A model generated the notes under the pieces. That model did no database searches. It had not been told where the DNA came from and worked only from the letters and a program-made list of their open reading frames with translations. Positions 26,469 to 34,926 of a stretch of 64,000 nucleotides of DNA are shown piece by piece. How positions within the stretch are numbered: position 1 is the stretch's first letter; every line of letters starts with the position of its first letter. Made by a program: the position numbers and the translations under genes. The DNA is from Leptospirales bacterium (GTDB lineage Bacteria > Spirochaetota > Leptospiria > Leptospirales > Leptonemataceae), in the NCBI GenBank assembly GCA_019694655.1, contig JAIBBN010000006.1, forward strand, positions 1 through 64,000, given 5' to 3'.

Positions 26469-27845
26469 ATGACTACAATTGCAGAGAACAACTGGATGCA
26501 CCCCGGCCGACTGCCCGCCTGGCTGGCGCCGCTGTTGCTAATTTGCGGCGGCTTGCTGGGCATCGCCTTGCCTCTGTCCAGTCTGTTCTGGCCCGGATCG
26601 CTCTCGCCGCCGGCCCTGTGGTTGAGTCTCTGCCTGGACCTGCTGGCCGCCGGCGCGCTGATTCATTTTGCGCGCCGCTCGCTGCAACGCGAAGCGGGCA
26701 TTGACAATGACAATATCGTTCGCTCCGCAATCAGCGCCCGCGGCGCCGTCGCCTGGCTTTGTGCGCTGGCGCTCACCGGATTGTATACGATCATTTACTT
26801 TGGACGACAGCTGCCCCTTGGCCCTTCGAAAACGCTGCACGATTGGATGGCGGCGCATGTTTACCTCTGGTTTTCACCCCTATCGCAGGCGCTGCGCGCC
26901 GCGCCAGCCGATGAATGGTTCTTCTACTCGACGCTCTATACTTTTGCAGTACTGGTTTTTGCGGCGCGCATGCTCCTGAAGTACCGCCACAATCGCTATC
27001 AGATCCTGCGCACCATATCCGTAGGCGCCTTCCAGCTGGGCTTTGGCTACATGATTCCTTATCTGTTGATTCGCTTCCAGCAGCCGGAGCACTTTTTCAG
27101 CTACTTCTGGCCGCTGAAGGCCGAGTATCTGGCGCCCGACCACTGGCTGCCGGCGCTATCGCAGGGCGCCCAATCGCCGGCGCTCTGGTTTCTGGGTTTT
27201 GGCGCGATGATGAGCTTCGTGGCCACGCCGCTTTTGACCATGCGTTTTGGCAAACGCTGGTACTGCTCGTGGGTCTGCGGCTGCGGCGGCCTGGCCGAAA
27301 CGATGGGCGATCCCTTTCGACAGCTCTCCAGCAAATCGCTTTCCGCCTGGCGTCTGGAGCGCTGGCTGATCCACAGCATCCTGGCGGCAATTGTTATAAG
27401 CACGGCCGCACTGTGGATCAATTCCGTAAGCGGCGGCAAACTGCTGGGACAATTCTCAGGGGTGCTTGCCAATGCTTATGGCTTTTACATCGGGAAGATT
27501 TTTGCCGGCGTCATTGGCGTGGGCTTTTACCCGCTGCTGGGCAGTCGCGTCTGGTGTCGCTTTGGCTGTCCGATGGCCGCCATCCTGGGTTTTTTTCAGC
27601 GCTTCCTCTCTCGCTTTCGCATAACGACCAACGGCGGTCAGTGCATTAGCTGCGGTAATTGTTCAACCTACTGCGAAATGGGCATTGATGTGCGCTGGTA
27701 TGCGCAGCGCGGTCAGAACATTGTTCGCTCTTCTTGTGTCGGTTGCGGAGTTTGCGCCGCGGTGTGTCCGCGCGGCGTGCTGCGCCTGGAAAACGCGGCC
27801 ATGGCTGGCCGACTTGCAACGCCGCCGATGGTTGAGCTGCGCTAG
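26469..27845 (+). CDS. NapH/NosR-like membrane polyferredoxin
   Basis: A 458-residue membrane protein with ATG 26469 and GGAGG seven bases upstream. Several hydrophobic segments lie at about 15-60, 90-120, 150-180, 200-220, 250-270, 310-340 and 350-380. Cysteine motifs include CSWVCGCGG and CRFGCP, typical of the NapH/NosR/RdxA membrane family, and two 4Fe-4S ferredoxin sites at the C-terminus (CISCGNCSTYCEMG and CVGCGVCAAVCPRG). Such proteins move electrons between quinols or flavins and periplasmic reductases. No terminal reductase is encoded beside it; the FAD oxidoreductase upstream is the likely partner. Confidence 0.9.
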   Translation: MTTIAENNWMHPGRLPAWLAPLLLICGGLLGIALPLSSLFWPGSLSPPALWLSLCLDLLAAGALIHFARRSLQREAGIDNDNIVRSAISARGAVAWLCALALTGLYTIIYFGRQLPLGPSKTLHDWMAAHVYLWFSPLSQALRAAPADEWFFYSTLYTFAVLVFAARMLLKYRHNRYQILRTISVGAFQLGFGYMIPYLLIRFQQPEHFFSYFWPLKAEYLAPDHWLPALSQGAQSPALWFLGFGAMMSFVATPLLTMRFGKRWYCSWVCGCGGLAETMGDPFRQLSSKSLSAWRLERWLIHSILAAIVISTAALWINSVSGGKLLGQFSGVLANAYGFYIGKIFAGVIGVGFYPLLGSRVWCRFGCPMAAILGFFQRFLSRFRITTNGGQCISCGNCSTYCEMGIDVRWYAQRGQNIVRSSCVGCGVCAAVCPRGVLRLENAAMAGRLATPPMVELR

Positions 27846-28393
27846 CGACAGCCCTCGCCCTCGAAATAGAGCGGGTGACGCATGAAGCGCGAAGAACGTC
27901 GACAGCCGGCGGAATCATAGAAGATCTGCAACAATTCGCTATCCTGATAAGCCAGGCGACAGCGGCAGCTGCCAGCGCCGCTGGAGCTGCAGGACTGCAC
28001 AGTGATGTCCGACAGAACCTGATCGATCTGATTGTAACGAAAGGGAGGCGTAGCGCCGCGTTCGCCATCCAGATAGAGCAGCTGCAGCGAAATCGAGGTC
28101 ATGCGCTGTAGAAACTCGCGCCGCACCGAATCGCTCACCGCCGCCTGACAGTCGCCAGCCGCTGCGAACTCCAGATCACATAGAAAGGTTTGTCCAACCT
28201 GCTCCAGGGTGCACACGGCTCCGACACTGGCGACCGGCGCCGAGGCTGTTATGGCTTCGCCAGGGGCGGAAGCGCCCGCCGCGCAAGAAGCGCCCAACAG
28301 CAGAAGAACAAGCAGCGCCGGCGCGCGCCCCAAAGCCCCATTCCAGCGCCGAGGCCGACAGGCGGGAAAAGCAATCCTGAAACTTGTGGACAT
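27842..28393 (-). CDS. Secreted cysteine-rich lipoprotein of unknown function
   Basis: A 183-residue protein with GGAG 8 bases upstream of ATG 28393. The N-terminal 20 residues are basic, then LLVLLLLGASCAAG gives a lipobox with Cys at about 37. The mature part has about nine cysteines (for example VCTLEQVGQTFLCDL, SCSSSGAGSCRCRL and GEGCR), suggesting disulfides in the periplasm or on the surface. No family recognised. It starts 5 bases after the alanine racemase stop, and its 3' end overlaps the stop of the convergent polyferredoxin gene by four bases. Confidence 0.7.
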   Translation of the reverse strand: MSTSFRIAFPACRPRRWNGALGRAPALLVLLLLGASCAAGASAPGEAITASAPVASVGAVCTLEQVGQTFLCDLEFAAAGDCQAAVSDSVRREFLQRMTSISLQLLYLDGERGATPPFRYNQIDQVLSDITVQSCSSSGAGSCRCRLAYQDSELLQIFYDSAGCRRSSRFMRHPLYFEGEGCR

Positions 28394-28398
28394 CGAGC

Positions 28399-29547
28399 TT
28401 ACTCCGTTACGATTCTGGGCAACGTTGCATTCAATCGCGTTGTCACTTCGTAATTGATGGTTCCGGTCAGCGCGGCCAAGTGATCGGCGCTCAGCTCTTC
28501 CTCGCCTTGACGGCCAATCAACACTGCTTCATCGCCGGGGCGCGCCTCCGGTATGTGCTGTATATCGACGATCAGCATGTTCATCATAACACGCCCAACC
28601 AGCCGCGCCCGACGGCCGCGGATCAGAACATAGGCGCCGCGGTTGGACAGAGCGCGTTCGTAGCCCTCATAGTAGCCCACGGGAATCACTGCCAGACGCG
28701 TCTCGCTTTCCAGCTGTACCGTGCAACCATAGCCAACGCTTTCCCCGGCCGCTACGGTTTTGATCATGGCAATGCGCGCCAACCAGCGCAGCGCCGGGCG
28801 CAGTTCCGGCAATCGGCCGTAAATAGAAAGGGCGGAGAGTCGGGTCTGTGGACTGGCCCAGAGACCGTAGAGAGAGATCCCGGCGCGCACCAGATCCAAT
28901 CGCGATTCGGGAAGGATGACCAGGGCTGCTGAGGCGGCGGCATGCCACAGCAGGCGTCGCTGGCCTGCAGCTTCGGCGACGGCAGCGCGCTCTTCCTCAA
29001 AGCGCTGCAACTGTCGCCGCGCCGTGCGCTGATCGCTAACGTCTTCCACGTCGGCAAAGTGGGTCATGACTCCGACCCAGGGCGCCGCCGGTTGTGCTGC
29101 CAGCATTTGCAGGCATGCTTGCCAGCCGCTGCGGTCGGCGCCCAGACGGGAGAGGCCAGTATCCAGCTTCAAATGAAGCGGCGGCGTAATTGGCCAGACC
29201 AGGGCCTGCTGCAGGGCCTCCGGACTGGAAACGACGATCTCCGGCAAGGTCAGCGCGGAATTCTGACTGAGCCAGGCGGCAAGCTCTTCAAATTCGAGCC
29301 CGGCCAGGCCCATGATCAGACAGGGCGTATGCGCATCCACCTGGCGTAATCGCAGGAATTCGCCAAACGAATTAACGCCAAAGGCGCGGACCCGTCCTCG
29401 CAAAATTCCAGCCGCTTCTTCGAGGCCATGGCCGTAGGCGTTGGATTTAATGACCGCCAGGAATATGCTCTCCGGCGCCAGGGACTGCAGGGCGTCCACA
29501 TTAGCCAGCATCGCGCTGCGACTGATCTCGATGCGGCTTGCCTGCAT
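28399..29547 (-). CDS. alr: Alanine racemase
   Basis: A PLP enzyme of about 382 residues that makes D-alanine for peptidoglycan. FLAVIKSNAYGHGLEEAA carries the PLP lysine. Later GYGCTVQLE and RVMMNMLIVDI hold the catalytic Tyr and the region after it, and TINYEVTTRLNATLPRI is the standard C-terminus. I take ATG 29547; GTG/ATG choices up to 29565 add six residues. Divergent from the small basic protein gene at 29659. The downstream lipoprotein gene is separated by 5 bases and probably shares its transcript. Confidence 0.95.
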   Translation of the reverse strand: MQASRIEISRSAMLANVDALQSLAPESIFLAVIKSNAYGHGLEEAAGILRGRVRAFGVNSFGEFLRLRQVDAHTPCLIMGLAGLEFEELAAWLSQNSALTLPEIVVSSPEALQQALVWPITPPLHLKLDTGLSRLGADRSGWQACLQMLAAQPAAPWVGVMTHFADVEDVSDQRTARRQLQRFEEERAAVAEAAGQRRLLWHAAASAALVILPESRLDLVRAGISLYGLWASPQTRLSALSIYGRLPELRPALRWLARIAMIKTVAAGESVGYGCTVQLESETRLAVIPVGYYEGYERALSNRGAYVLIRGRRARLVGRVMMNMLIVDIQHIPEARPGDEAVLIGRQGEEELSADHLAALTGTINYEVTTRLNATLPRIVTE

Positions 29548-29658
29548 GCCAGGGACCAGAGCCATCCAGGCGTTTTTTGTTGCAATGCGAATCGGCTTCC
29601 AGACCCTGCCCGTTCCCGCTTCTGGAACCTCCGGCCAATGAAGCGGCGGTCCCTATTT

Positions 29659-29796
29659 ATGAAGAAAGTCCGTACCTCCAAGAAAGTGCGCAATCGCGTA
29701 GCCAGTAAGCGGCATGCGCGCAGCCTGCGCAGCCGAGCCAAGCAAGCCCACCGTCGCGGCGTCGGCTACAAAGACCTGGAACAAGCCGAAGGCTAA
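29659..29796 (+). CDS. Very basic 45-residue protein
   Basis: ATG 29659 opens a 45-residue frame starting MKKVRTSKKVRNRVASKRHA and ending in DLEQAEG. About 40 percent of residues are Lys, Arg or His, with no hydrophobic segment. The composition is that of a nucleic-acid- or ribosome-binding peptide. I do not recognise a named ribosomal protein in it. It lies alone between alr (divergent) and the nucleotide-sugar gene, and no strong ribosome-binding site is visible. Evidence that it is a gene is its composition and clean frame only. Confidence 0.5.
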   Translation: MKKVRTSKKVRNRVASKRHARSLRSRAKQAHRRGVGYKDLEQAEG

Positions 29797-29854
29797 TTTT
29801 ACGGCGCTGATCGCTTTTCCCGCCAGGACTGAGGTTCTCGACTGTTGTAAGAAT

Positions 29855-29884
29855 CTGAGCGTCTAAACGGCGGATTTCGCTCAG
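29855..29884. repeat. Inverted repeat in the 178-base gap before the CapD-like gene
   Basis: CTGAGCG at 29855-29861 is repeated in inverted form as CGCTCAG at 29878-29884. No T tract follows. It could be an operator or mRNA leader hairpin for the downstream nucleotide-sugar gene; nothing else is evident in this gap. Confidence 0.3.
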
Positions 29885-29974
29885 GCTTCGCGAATTGCTC
29901 GTCGTATCTATTGATAAGGCGCAGCGGGAAGCAGACGCCCCCCAGGCGAAGACCGCGCGAACTTGAGGCGAGGC

Positions 29975-31960
29975 ATGTTAGACTGGATTACCAAGCACCG
30001 GCGATTTTTGATTCTGCCGGTCGATGCCGCCCTTACGATCCTGGCCTACTTCGCCGCCAACTCCTTGCGCTTTGATCAGATCCTGCCCGAGCAATGGGAG
30101 GCTTTCCCCGGCTACAGTGAGGTGCTGCGGACGCTGGCGGTCCTTGTGGGATGCCAGCTTTTGGCCCTCGTCTTTGTCGGGCTCTATCGCAGCCTCTGGA
30201 GCTACGCCTCAATCCACGATCTGGTGCAAATCCTGAAAGGCGTTTCCATTGGCACGCTGGTCGGAATCTGTGCGCTCTTTCTCTACAATCGACTGGAAGG
30301 CGTCTCACGCAGCGCTCTGGTACTGGATGGCGTATTGCTATTCTTGTTGATCAGCTTTCGCAGCTTCAGCTGGCGCATCGTACGCGATTTGCTGCTTACG
30401 CCGATGCCGCGCAACGCCCGGCGCACATTGCTGGTAGGCGCCGGACTGGCCGCAGTACGCTTGATGCGCGAACTGCGCAATGAACCCGATAGCGAGTACA
30501 ACCCCGTGGGCCTGGTGGATGACGATCGGGCCAAGAGCGGAGGACTGCTGCAGGGACTGCCAGTACTTGGTCGTCCGGATGATCTGCCCCGTTTGATCCG
30601 CCAGCTGAACATTGAAGCCGTTTTGCTCACGGAAAAATTACCGGCGGCGAGGGTTCGCGCTATACACCGCGACTGTGAAGAGGCCGGCGTTTCAACCAAG
30701 ACGCTGCCGCCGCTGCGCGATATGCTGAACCGGCCGCGCATTGGCGGTGCGCTTCGCGAATTGACGGTGGAGGATTTGCTGGGTCGCGATGTGGTCGATC
30801 TCGACAATAGCGAGATCCATACGGCCCTTTCAGGCAAGACCATCTTGATCACCGGCGCCGGCGGTTCGATTGGCAGCGAGGTATGCCGTCGCTTGCTGCA
30901 GTGTCAGCCGGCAGCGATGGTTCTGGCTGAGCAGGCTGAAACGGCGCTCTACGAAATCGACTATGAGCTACGCAACGTGCAGCCCCCGGAAAAGGGCGCA
31001 AGAATGCCGCGCATCGTTTCGATCATCGCTGATATTCGCGACCCCCGGGCCCTGGATCGTATCTTTCGTGAGTTTGAAATCCAGGTCGTTTTCCATTGCG
31101 CCGCCTACAAGCACGTGCCAATGATGGAACTGAATTCCGCCGAGGCCATTTACAACAACGTGATTGGCACCGTGCGTTTGGCCGAGGCCGCTCGCGATGC
31201 CGGCGTCGATCGCTTCGTGATGATCTCCACCGACAAGGCGGTAAATCCAGTCAATATCATGGGCGCCAGCAAACGCATCGCCGAACTCTACATTCAGAAC
31301 CTTGCGCGCACTACGGATACCTGCTATATCACAGTGCGCTTTGGCAATGTGCTGGGTTCCAGCGGTTCGGTTATTCCGCTCTTTTCTCGACAAATCGCCG
31401 AGGGCGGTCCGGTAACGGTCACGCATCCGGATATCATTCGCTACTTCATGACCATTCCTGAGGCCGCCGGACTTGTTATTCAGGCCGGCGCCATGGGCAA
31501 AGGCGGAGAGATCTTCATTCTTGATATGGGCGAACCGGTACGTATCAAGGACCTTGCCGAAGATATGATTCGATTTGCCGGACTTGTGCCGCATAAAGAT
31601 ATAGAGATCCGCTACGTTGGACTGCGACCAGGCGAGAAACTCTTTGAGGAATTGCTGCTTGATGGCGAGGGCGTCCAACCCACGCATCACAGAAAGATCC
31701 ACATTGCGATGTCGCGCATGTTCAGCCTCGCTGAACTGCGGCGTCTGATTGACGAGCTGGCGCGCGCTGCTGCTCGCGGCGACCGCATGCTGATCGATGC
31801 GCGCATCGCCGACATCGTGCCGGAATACAAGCCGGTCTACAGTCTGGGAGCGCAGGCTGAGCTTGACCTACGGCTCAAGCAGGAAAGCAGCAGGTTGGAC
31901 GCCGAAGAGAGCGCTGCGACAGAACCAAAGGAAGGACAGCGCCGCGAAGATCGTCCATAG
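29975..31960 (+). CDS. FlaA1/CapD-type membrane nucleotide-sugar dehydratase/epimerase
   Basis: A 661-residue protein with ATG 29975 and GAGGCGAGG upstream. Four hydrophobic segments in the first 130 residues anchor it. A CoA-binding-like Rossmann domain (TLLVGAGLAAVRLMRELR) follows, then the SDR catalytic domain with ILITGAGGSIGSEVCRRL, VFHCAAYKHVPMME and MISTDKAVNPVNIMGASKR. In the long FlaA1/CapD/PglF group the catalytic Tyr is changed to Met and a downstream Asp/Lys pair is used; here NIMGASKR shows this Met. Predicted role: UDP-GlcNAc 4,6-dehydration or epimerisation for surface glycans. Its 3' end overlaps a convergent gene by 93 bases. Confidence 0.92.
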   Translation: MLDWITKHRRFLILPVDAALTILAYFAANSLRFDQILPEQWEAFPGYSEVLRTLAVLVGCQLLALVFVGLYRSLWSYASIHDLVQILKGVSIGTLVGICALFLYNRLEGVSRSALVLDGVLLFLLISFRSFSWRIVRDLLLTPMPRNARRTLLVGAGLAAVRLMRELRNEPDSEYNPVGLVDDDRAKSGGLLQGLPVLGRPDDLPRLIRQLNIEAVLLTEKLPAARVRAIHRDCEEAGVSTKTLPPLRDMLNRPRIGGALRELTVEDLLGRDVVDLDNSEIHTALSGKTILITGAGGSIGSEVCRRLLQCQPAAMVLAEQAETALYEIDYELRNVQPPEKGARMPRIVSIIADIRDPRALDRIFREFEIQVVFHCAAYKHVPMMELNSAEAIYNNVIGTVRLAEAARDAGVDRFVMISTDKAVNPVNIMGASKRIAELYIQNLARTTDTCYITVRFGNVLGSSGSVIPLFSRQIAEGGPVTVTHPDIIRYFMTIPEAAGLVIQAGAMGKGGEIFILDMGEPVRIKDLAEDMIRFAGLVPHKDIEIRYVGLRPGEKLFEELLLDGEGVQPTHHRKIHIAMSRMFSLAELRRLIDELARAAARGDRMLIDARIADIVPEYKPVYSLGAQAELDLRLKQESSRLDAEESAATEPKEGQRREDRP

Positions 31961-33154
31961 CAGAACCAGCGCACTCTGCGGGCGAAAGGCGCGCCAGGAC
32001 GCGAAACGCACGCAGGCCAGTGCGGCCGCGCCGGGCAAGAACAACCGCGCCAGATTGGCAAACTCCAGATAATATTCGGCGCTGGCCCGGCTCAAGAGAA
32101 AGACAGCCTGCAGCGTGCATAACAATGCAGCAAGGTCGCGCCACTGTTCGTCGCTCAGAACCAACGAGCGCCGGCGCCAGATCACAGTACACAGACGCAA
32201 AGCGGTCCACGCCGACCAGACTGTTAGCAGCGGCAGCATCAGAACACAGAGACTGCGTCCTGAAAAAAGCGCATCCGGGGCGCTCCAGTAGTCGCGCCAG
32301 GCGGAAAAGGGCGCTGCGCCATGTGTGGCGGCCAGAGCCAGACTGAATCCAGAGTAGCGCCACCAGAGGAGCAGAACCGCCAGCGGCAGAAGCGCCACGG
32401 CAGTTGAAAGCCATTGCCAGCGTTGCAAGGCTGCCCGCCGCAGGGAGAACCACAATAGCGGCGCCATTGCCAGCGCGCCGCAAAGAGCAGTTTCCTTTGC
32501 CAGTACGGCGCTGGCCCCGGCCAGGCCGGCGATCAACAAAGTATATCCTGGATGCGGCATCGGCGGCTGTGCATTGTCGTTGAGCTGAGTGCGCAATTGT
32601 AAGAGTAGATGCAATGTGGCGGCGACGCAGGAAAGAGCCAACCAGTCGGCCAACGATAGCGATAGCGATAGCAGTGCAATGGGATTCAGAGCGATGGCCG
32701 CGATTTTCAAGACCGCGCTATGCGATCGATCGCTGCTTAGCACCAGCAGCATTGCAAGAAACGCCGCAAGAAGCGTGAGCGCGGGGAAGCCAAAAACCAG
32801 GGCTTCGGCGCCAGCCAGGCGTCGTAGCGGCGCCAGTAACAACGGCATCAAAATACGCGATCGACGGAATGCATCGGAGTCCAGCTGCGCCGAGCCTGCT
32901 CCAGAGAGTTCGCTGGCCAGATAAAAATAGAACTGACCATCATAGCCTCCGGAGGCATAGACCAGCGCTTCGGGCGGCAGCATTGTATAATTGGCTCTGG
33001 CAAAGCACGCGGCCGGCGGCGCACAACCAAACCCGATCCAGGCGCTGGCATCGCCGTAGCGCAGTGCACGGGCGATCATCGGCAGCGAGGCCAGCGACAA
33101 CAAAGCAAGTATCCAGAGAACTCGACGCAACCATGCGCCGGACGGATCAGTCAT
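31868..33154 (-). CDS. Multi-spanning membrane protein, GT-C glycosyltransferase-like
   Basis: A 428-residue integral membrane protein with about ten to eleven hydrophobic segments. After the first helix comes a loop with YDGQFYFYLASE and RRSRILMPLLLAPLRR, a pattern I associate with GT-C mannosyltransferase-like proteins that use lipid-linked sugars. No catalytic residue can be fixed. Its 3' end overlaps the CapD-like gene by 93 bases in the opposite direction, and its 5' end overlaps the STAS gene stop by 8 bases, so it is co-translated with the STAS gene. The enzymatic role is inferred. Confidence 0.75.
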   Translation of the reverse strand: MTDPSGAWLRRVLWILALLSLASLPMIARALRYGDASAWIGFGCAPPAACFARANYTMLPPEALVYASGGYDGQFYFYLASELSGAGSAQLDSDAFRRSRILMPLLLAPLRRLAGAEALVFGFPALTLLAAFLAMLLVLSSDRSHSAVLKIAAIALNPIALLSLSLSLADWLALSCVAATLHLLLQLRTQLNDNAQPPMPHPGYTLLIAGLAGASAVLAKETALCGALAMAPLLWFSLRRAALQRWQWLSTAVALLPLAVLLLWWRYSGFSLALAATHGAAPFSAWRDYWSAPDALFSGRSLCVLMLPLLTVWSAWTALRLCTVIWRRRSLVLSDEQWRDLAALLCTLQAVFLLSRASAEYYLEFANLARLFLPGAAALACVRFASWRAFRPQSALVLLWTIFAALSFLWFCRSALFGVQPAAFLLEP

Positions 33155-33572
33155 GAATCAATTCGGCGCGCAAATCGTCATGGAGTCTGACCTGCCGCTG
33201 GCAGGAAGGACAGGCATAGTCGCCTGATTGTGGAGCGCGCAAAGTCGCCTGACAGGCGGGGCAGACAAATGCAATGACCTGCCGCAGCAGTACGCTACGA
33301 TTGGATGGCGGCGGACCAAACATCGAGAATACCGGCAGCGTGGCAGAGCTGATTTCGACGGCGCTCACGCGCAGATCGCTTTCCGAATCAAGGTCAGAAC
33401 AAAGACGCGCAAGCTCCATAACGCCTTCGGGCAGCGCATAGCTCAAATGAGAGCAGTCTAACATGATCTCGCCGGCCCCTGCCGCAGTAAGGCTGCGCAG
33501 TTCGCGCGCGATCTGTCGGGCGCCATCTGCATCCAGGGCGCCTTCAATCTTCAATATGAATTGATCTCCCAT
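33147..33572 (-). CDS. STAS-domain protein with C-terminal zinc ribbon
   Basis: A 141-residue protein with GGGGAG upstream of ATG 33572. Residues 1-95 fit a STAS/anti-sigma-factor-antagonist fold (FILKIEGALDADGARQI, then IMLDCSHLSYALPEGVMEL); Ser, not Asp-Ser-Ser, occupies the usual phosphosite region. The last 40 residues hold CPAC and CPSC spaced as a zinc ribbon (FVCPACQATLRA, then YACPSCQRQV). This mix suggests a partner-switching regulator with an added nucleic-acid- or protein-binding module. It overlaps the following membrane-protein gene by 8 bases. SpoIIE-type phosphatases, possible partners of such proteins, are encoded elsewhere in the window. Confidence 0.75.
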   Translation of the reverse strand: MGDQFILKIEGALDADGARQIARELRSLTAAGAGEIMLDCSHLSYALPEGVMELARLCSDLDSESDLRVSAVEISSATLPVFSMFGPPPSNRSVLLRQVIAFVCPACQATLRAPQSGDYACPSCQRQVRLHDDLRAELIHD

Positions 33573-33645
33573 GCTCCCCGCCGGACCTTGATTTTCGAGG
33601 CGCAGTCCAGACCCTCTCTGGCGTCGAGGCTCGCGGAAGTGGATC

Positions 33646-34488
33646 ATGTCGGCAATTCCGAAACCCCGCTTGTATCTGGGCTGGATAAAAGAAATCCTGT
33701 TTTGTCTGCTATTCCTCTTACAATGGCCGATTGCCATTTTCTTTCGACAACGCAGCTGGCAGGGACGGCGCAAGGAAAGCCTGATCCTGCTGGGCGATCT
33801 CGGCGCCTCGCCGCTGATCTACTGGCGACTTGCCGGCGCACTCCATCGCCTGGGCTTCACCGTTCACGTCTACTGCTGCGCCAGCATCCTTCGCGGAATC
33901 GGGGCGCAATCTCGCGAAATCAGCGATTGGCTGGCCCAGAAGGGCGTAACCGGAGGCATCTTGCTGGGTCACGGCGCCGGAGCGCTGGCCGCGTTGAGTC
34001 TGCCTGATGCCGGGCGGCAGCGCATCCAGCGACTGATCACGCTGGCCGCCCCCTTTCATGGTTCGCGGCTCTTTCTGGCCCTGCCCTTTGTTCCGGCCTT
34101 GCGCGATGTAGCGGCCGGAAGCGACTTCCTGCTGCTGCACCGTATGAACGCCCTGCTCTTTGCAAGTTTTGATCCCTTCTGTGCGTGGCAGGATCAATGG
34201 ATTGTGCCCTTCAATCTTGCACTCTTCGGCCAGGGTCGCGATCTGATCGTAGACCAGGTAGGTCACTATAATCTCGCGCTGGGTGCAGAGAACATCGAGG
34301 TGATCAAAGAATTTCTGTCGGAACGGTATCCGGATCCAGGCGGCGCCGGGCAGATGGCTCGCCAGAGTGCAGCGCCGAGCGGCGGCAAAGACAGGACGCC
34401 AGCGGTCTCGGGAAAAAGTGACCGACAACGGGCGCCGCGCCGTCCAAAGCCTAAAAAGAGTGTGGCGCGACGAGGCGCGCGGCGATGA
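33646..34488 (+). CDS. Alpha/beta-hydrolase-fold protein lacking the nucleophilic serine
   Basis: A 280-residue protein with GGAAG upstream of ATG 33646. A hydrophobic segment near residues 13-32 may anchor it. The fold is seen in LILLGDLGASPLIYWRLAGAL and in GILLGHGAGALAAL, but the nucleophile elbow GHSxG reads GHGAG, with Gly in place of Ser. An Asp-containing loop and VGHYNL with a His remain. A normal serine hydrolase is therefore unlikely. The last 50 residues are Lys/Arg/Pro-rich. Its stop overlaps the MazG-like start in ATGA. Confidence 0.75.
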   Translation: MSAIPKPRLYLGWIKEILFCLLFLLQWPIAIFFRQRSWQGRRKESLILLGDLGASPLIYWRLAGALHRLGFTVHVYCCASILRGIGAQSREISDWLAQKGVTGGILLGHGAGALAALSLPDAGRQRIQRLITLAAPFHGSRLFLALPFVPALRDVAAGSDFLLLHRMNALLFASFDPFCAWQDQWIVPFNLALFGQGRDLIVDQVGHYNLALGAENIEVIKEFLSERYPDPGGAGQMARQSAAPSGGKDRTPAVSGKSDRQRAPRRPKPKKSVARRGARR

Positions 34489-34847
34489 GCGCCGCGCTTA
34501 CTGTTGCCGAAGCGCAGCAACGCGTTGACCATTTCATCCGTAGTTTTCCGCAGGGTTATTTTTCTGAACTGGCAAACCTTGCCCGACTTACGGAAGAGGC
34601 GGGCGAGCTGGCGCATATCTTGCTGCGGCGTTGCGGACCGCTGAGGCCCAAGCCTGAGGATCGCATCAGCGCGGAAGATCTTCGCAACGAGATGGGCGAT
34701 GTTTTGTTCACGCTGATCTGTCTGGCAAACCAGCAATCCATCGATCTGGGACAGGCGCTGCTCGCGACCATTGACCGGTACAATCTACGCGATCGAGATC
34801 GACATCATTCGCCTCCGCAGTCAGCCGGCGATCAGTCTATCGACTAA
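34485..34847 (+). CDS. MazG-like nucleotide pyrophosphohydrolase
   Basis: A 120-residue protein of the all-alpha NTP pyrophosphatase group. LTEEAGELAHIL holds the ExxE metal motif and LRNEMGDVLFTLICLAN the second (ExxD). These enzymes cleave NTPs or dNTPs to monophosphates and clear aberrant nucleotides. One MazG domain only, of the length seen in the short forms. ATG 34485 overlaps the previous TGA by four bases (ATGA), so translation is coupled. Confidence 0.88.
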   Translation: MSAALTVAEAQQRVDHFIRSFPQGYFSELANLARLTEEAGELAHILLRRCGPLRPKPEDRISAEDLRNEMGDVLFTLICLANQQSIDLGQALLATIDRYNLRDRDRHHSPPQSAGDQSID

Positions 34848-34926
34848 CTGAATTTCACTCGACCAGGCGGGCGCGCGCTGTCGCGCTGGTTCGGCGCGCC
34901 TGCCGCCGCGGCGCGAGGAGCAGTTT

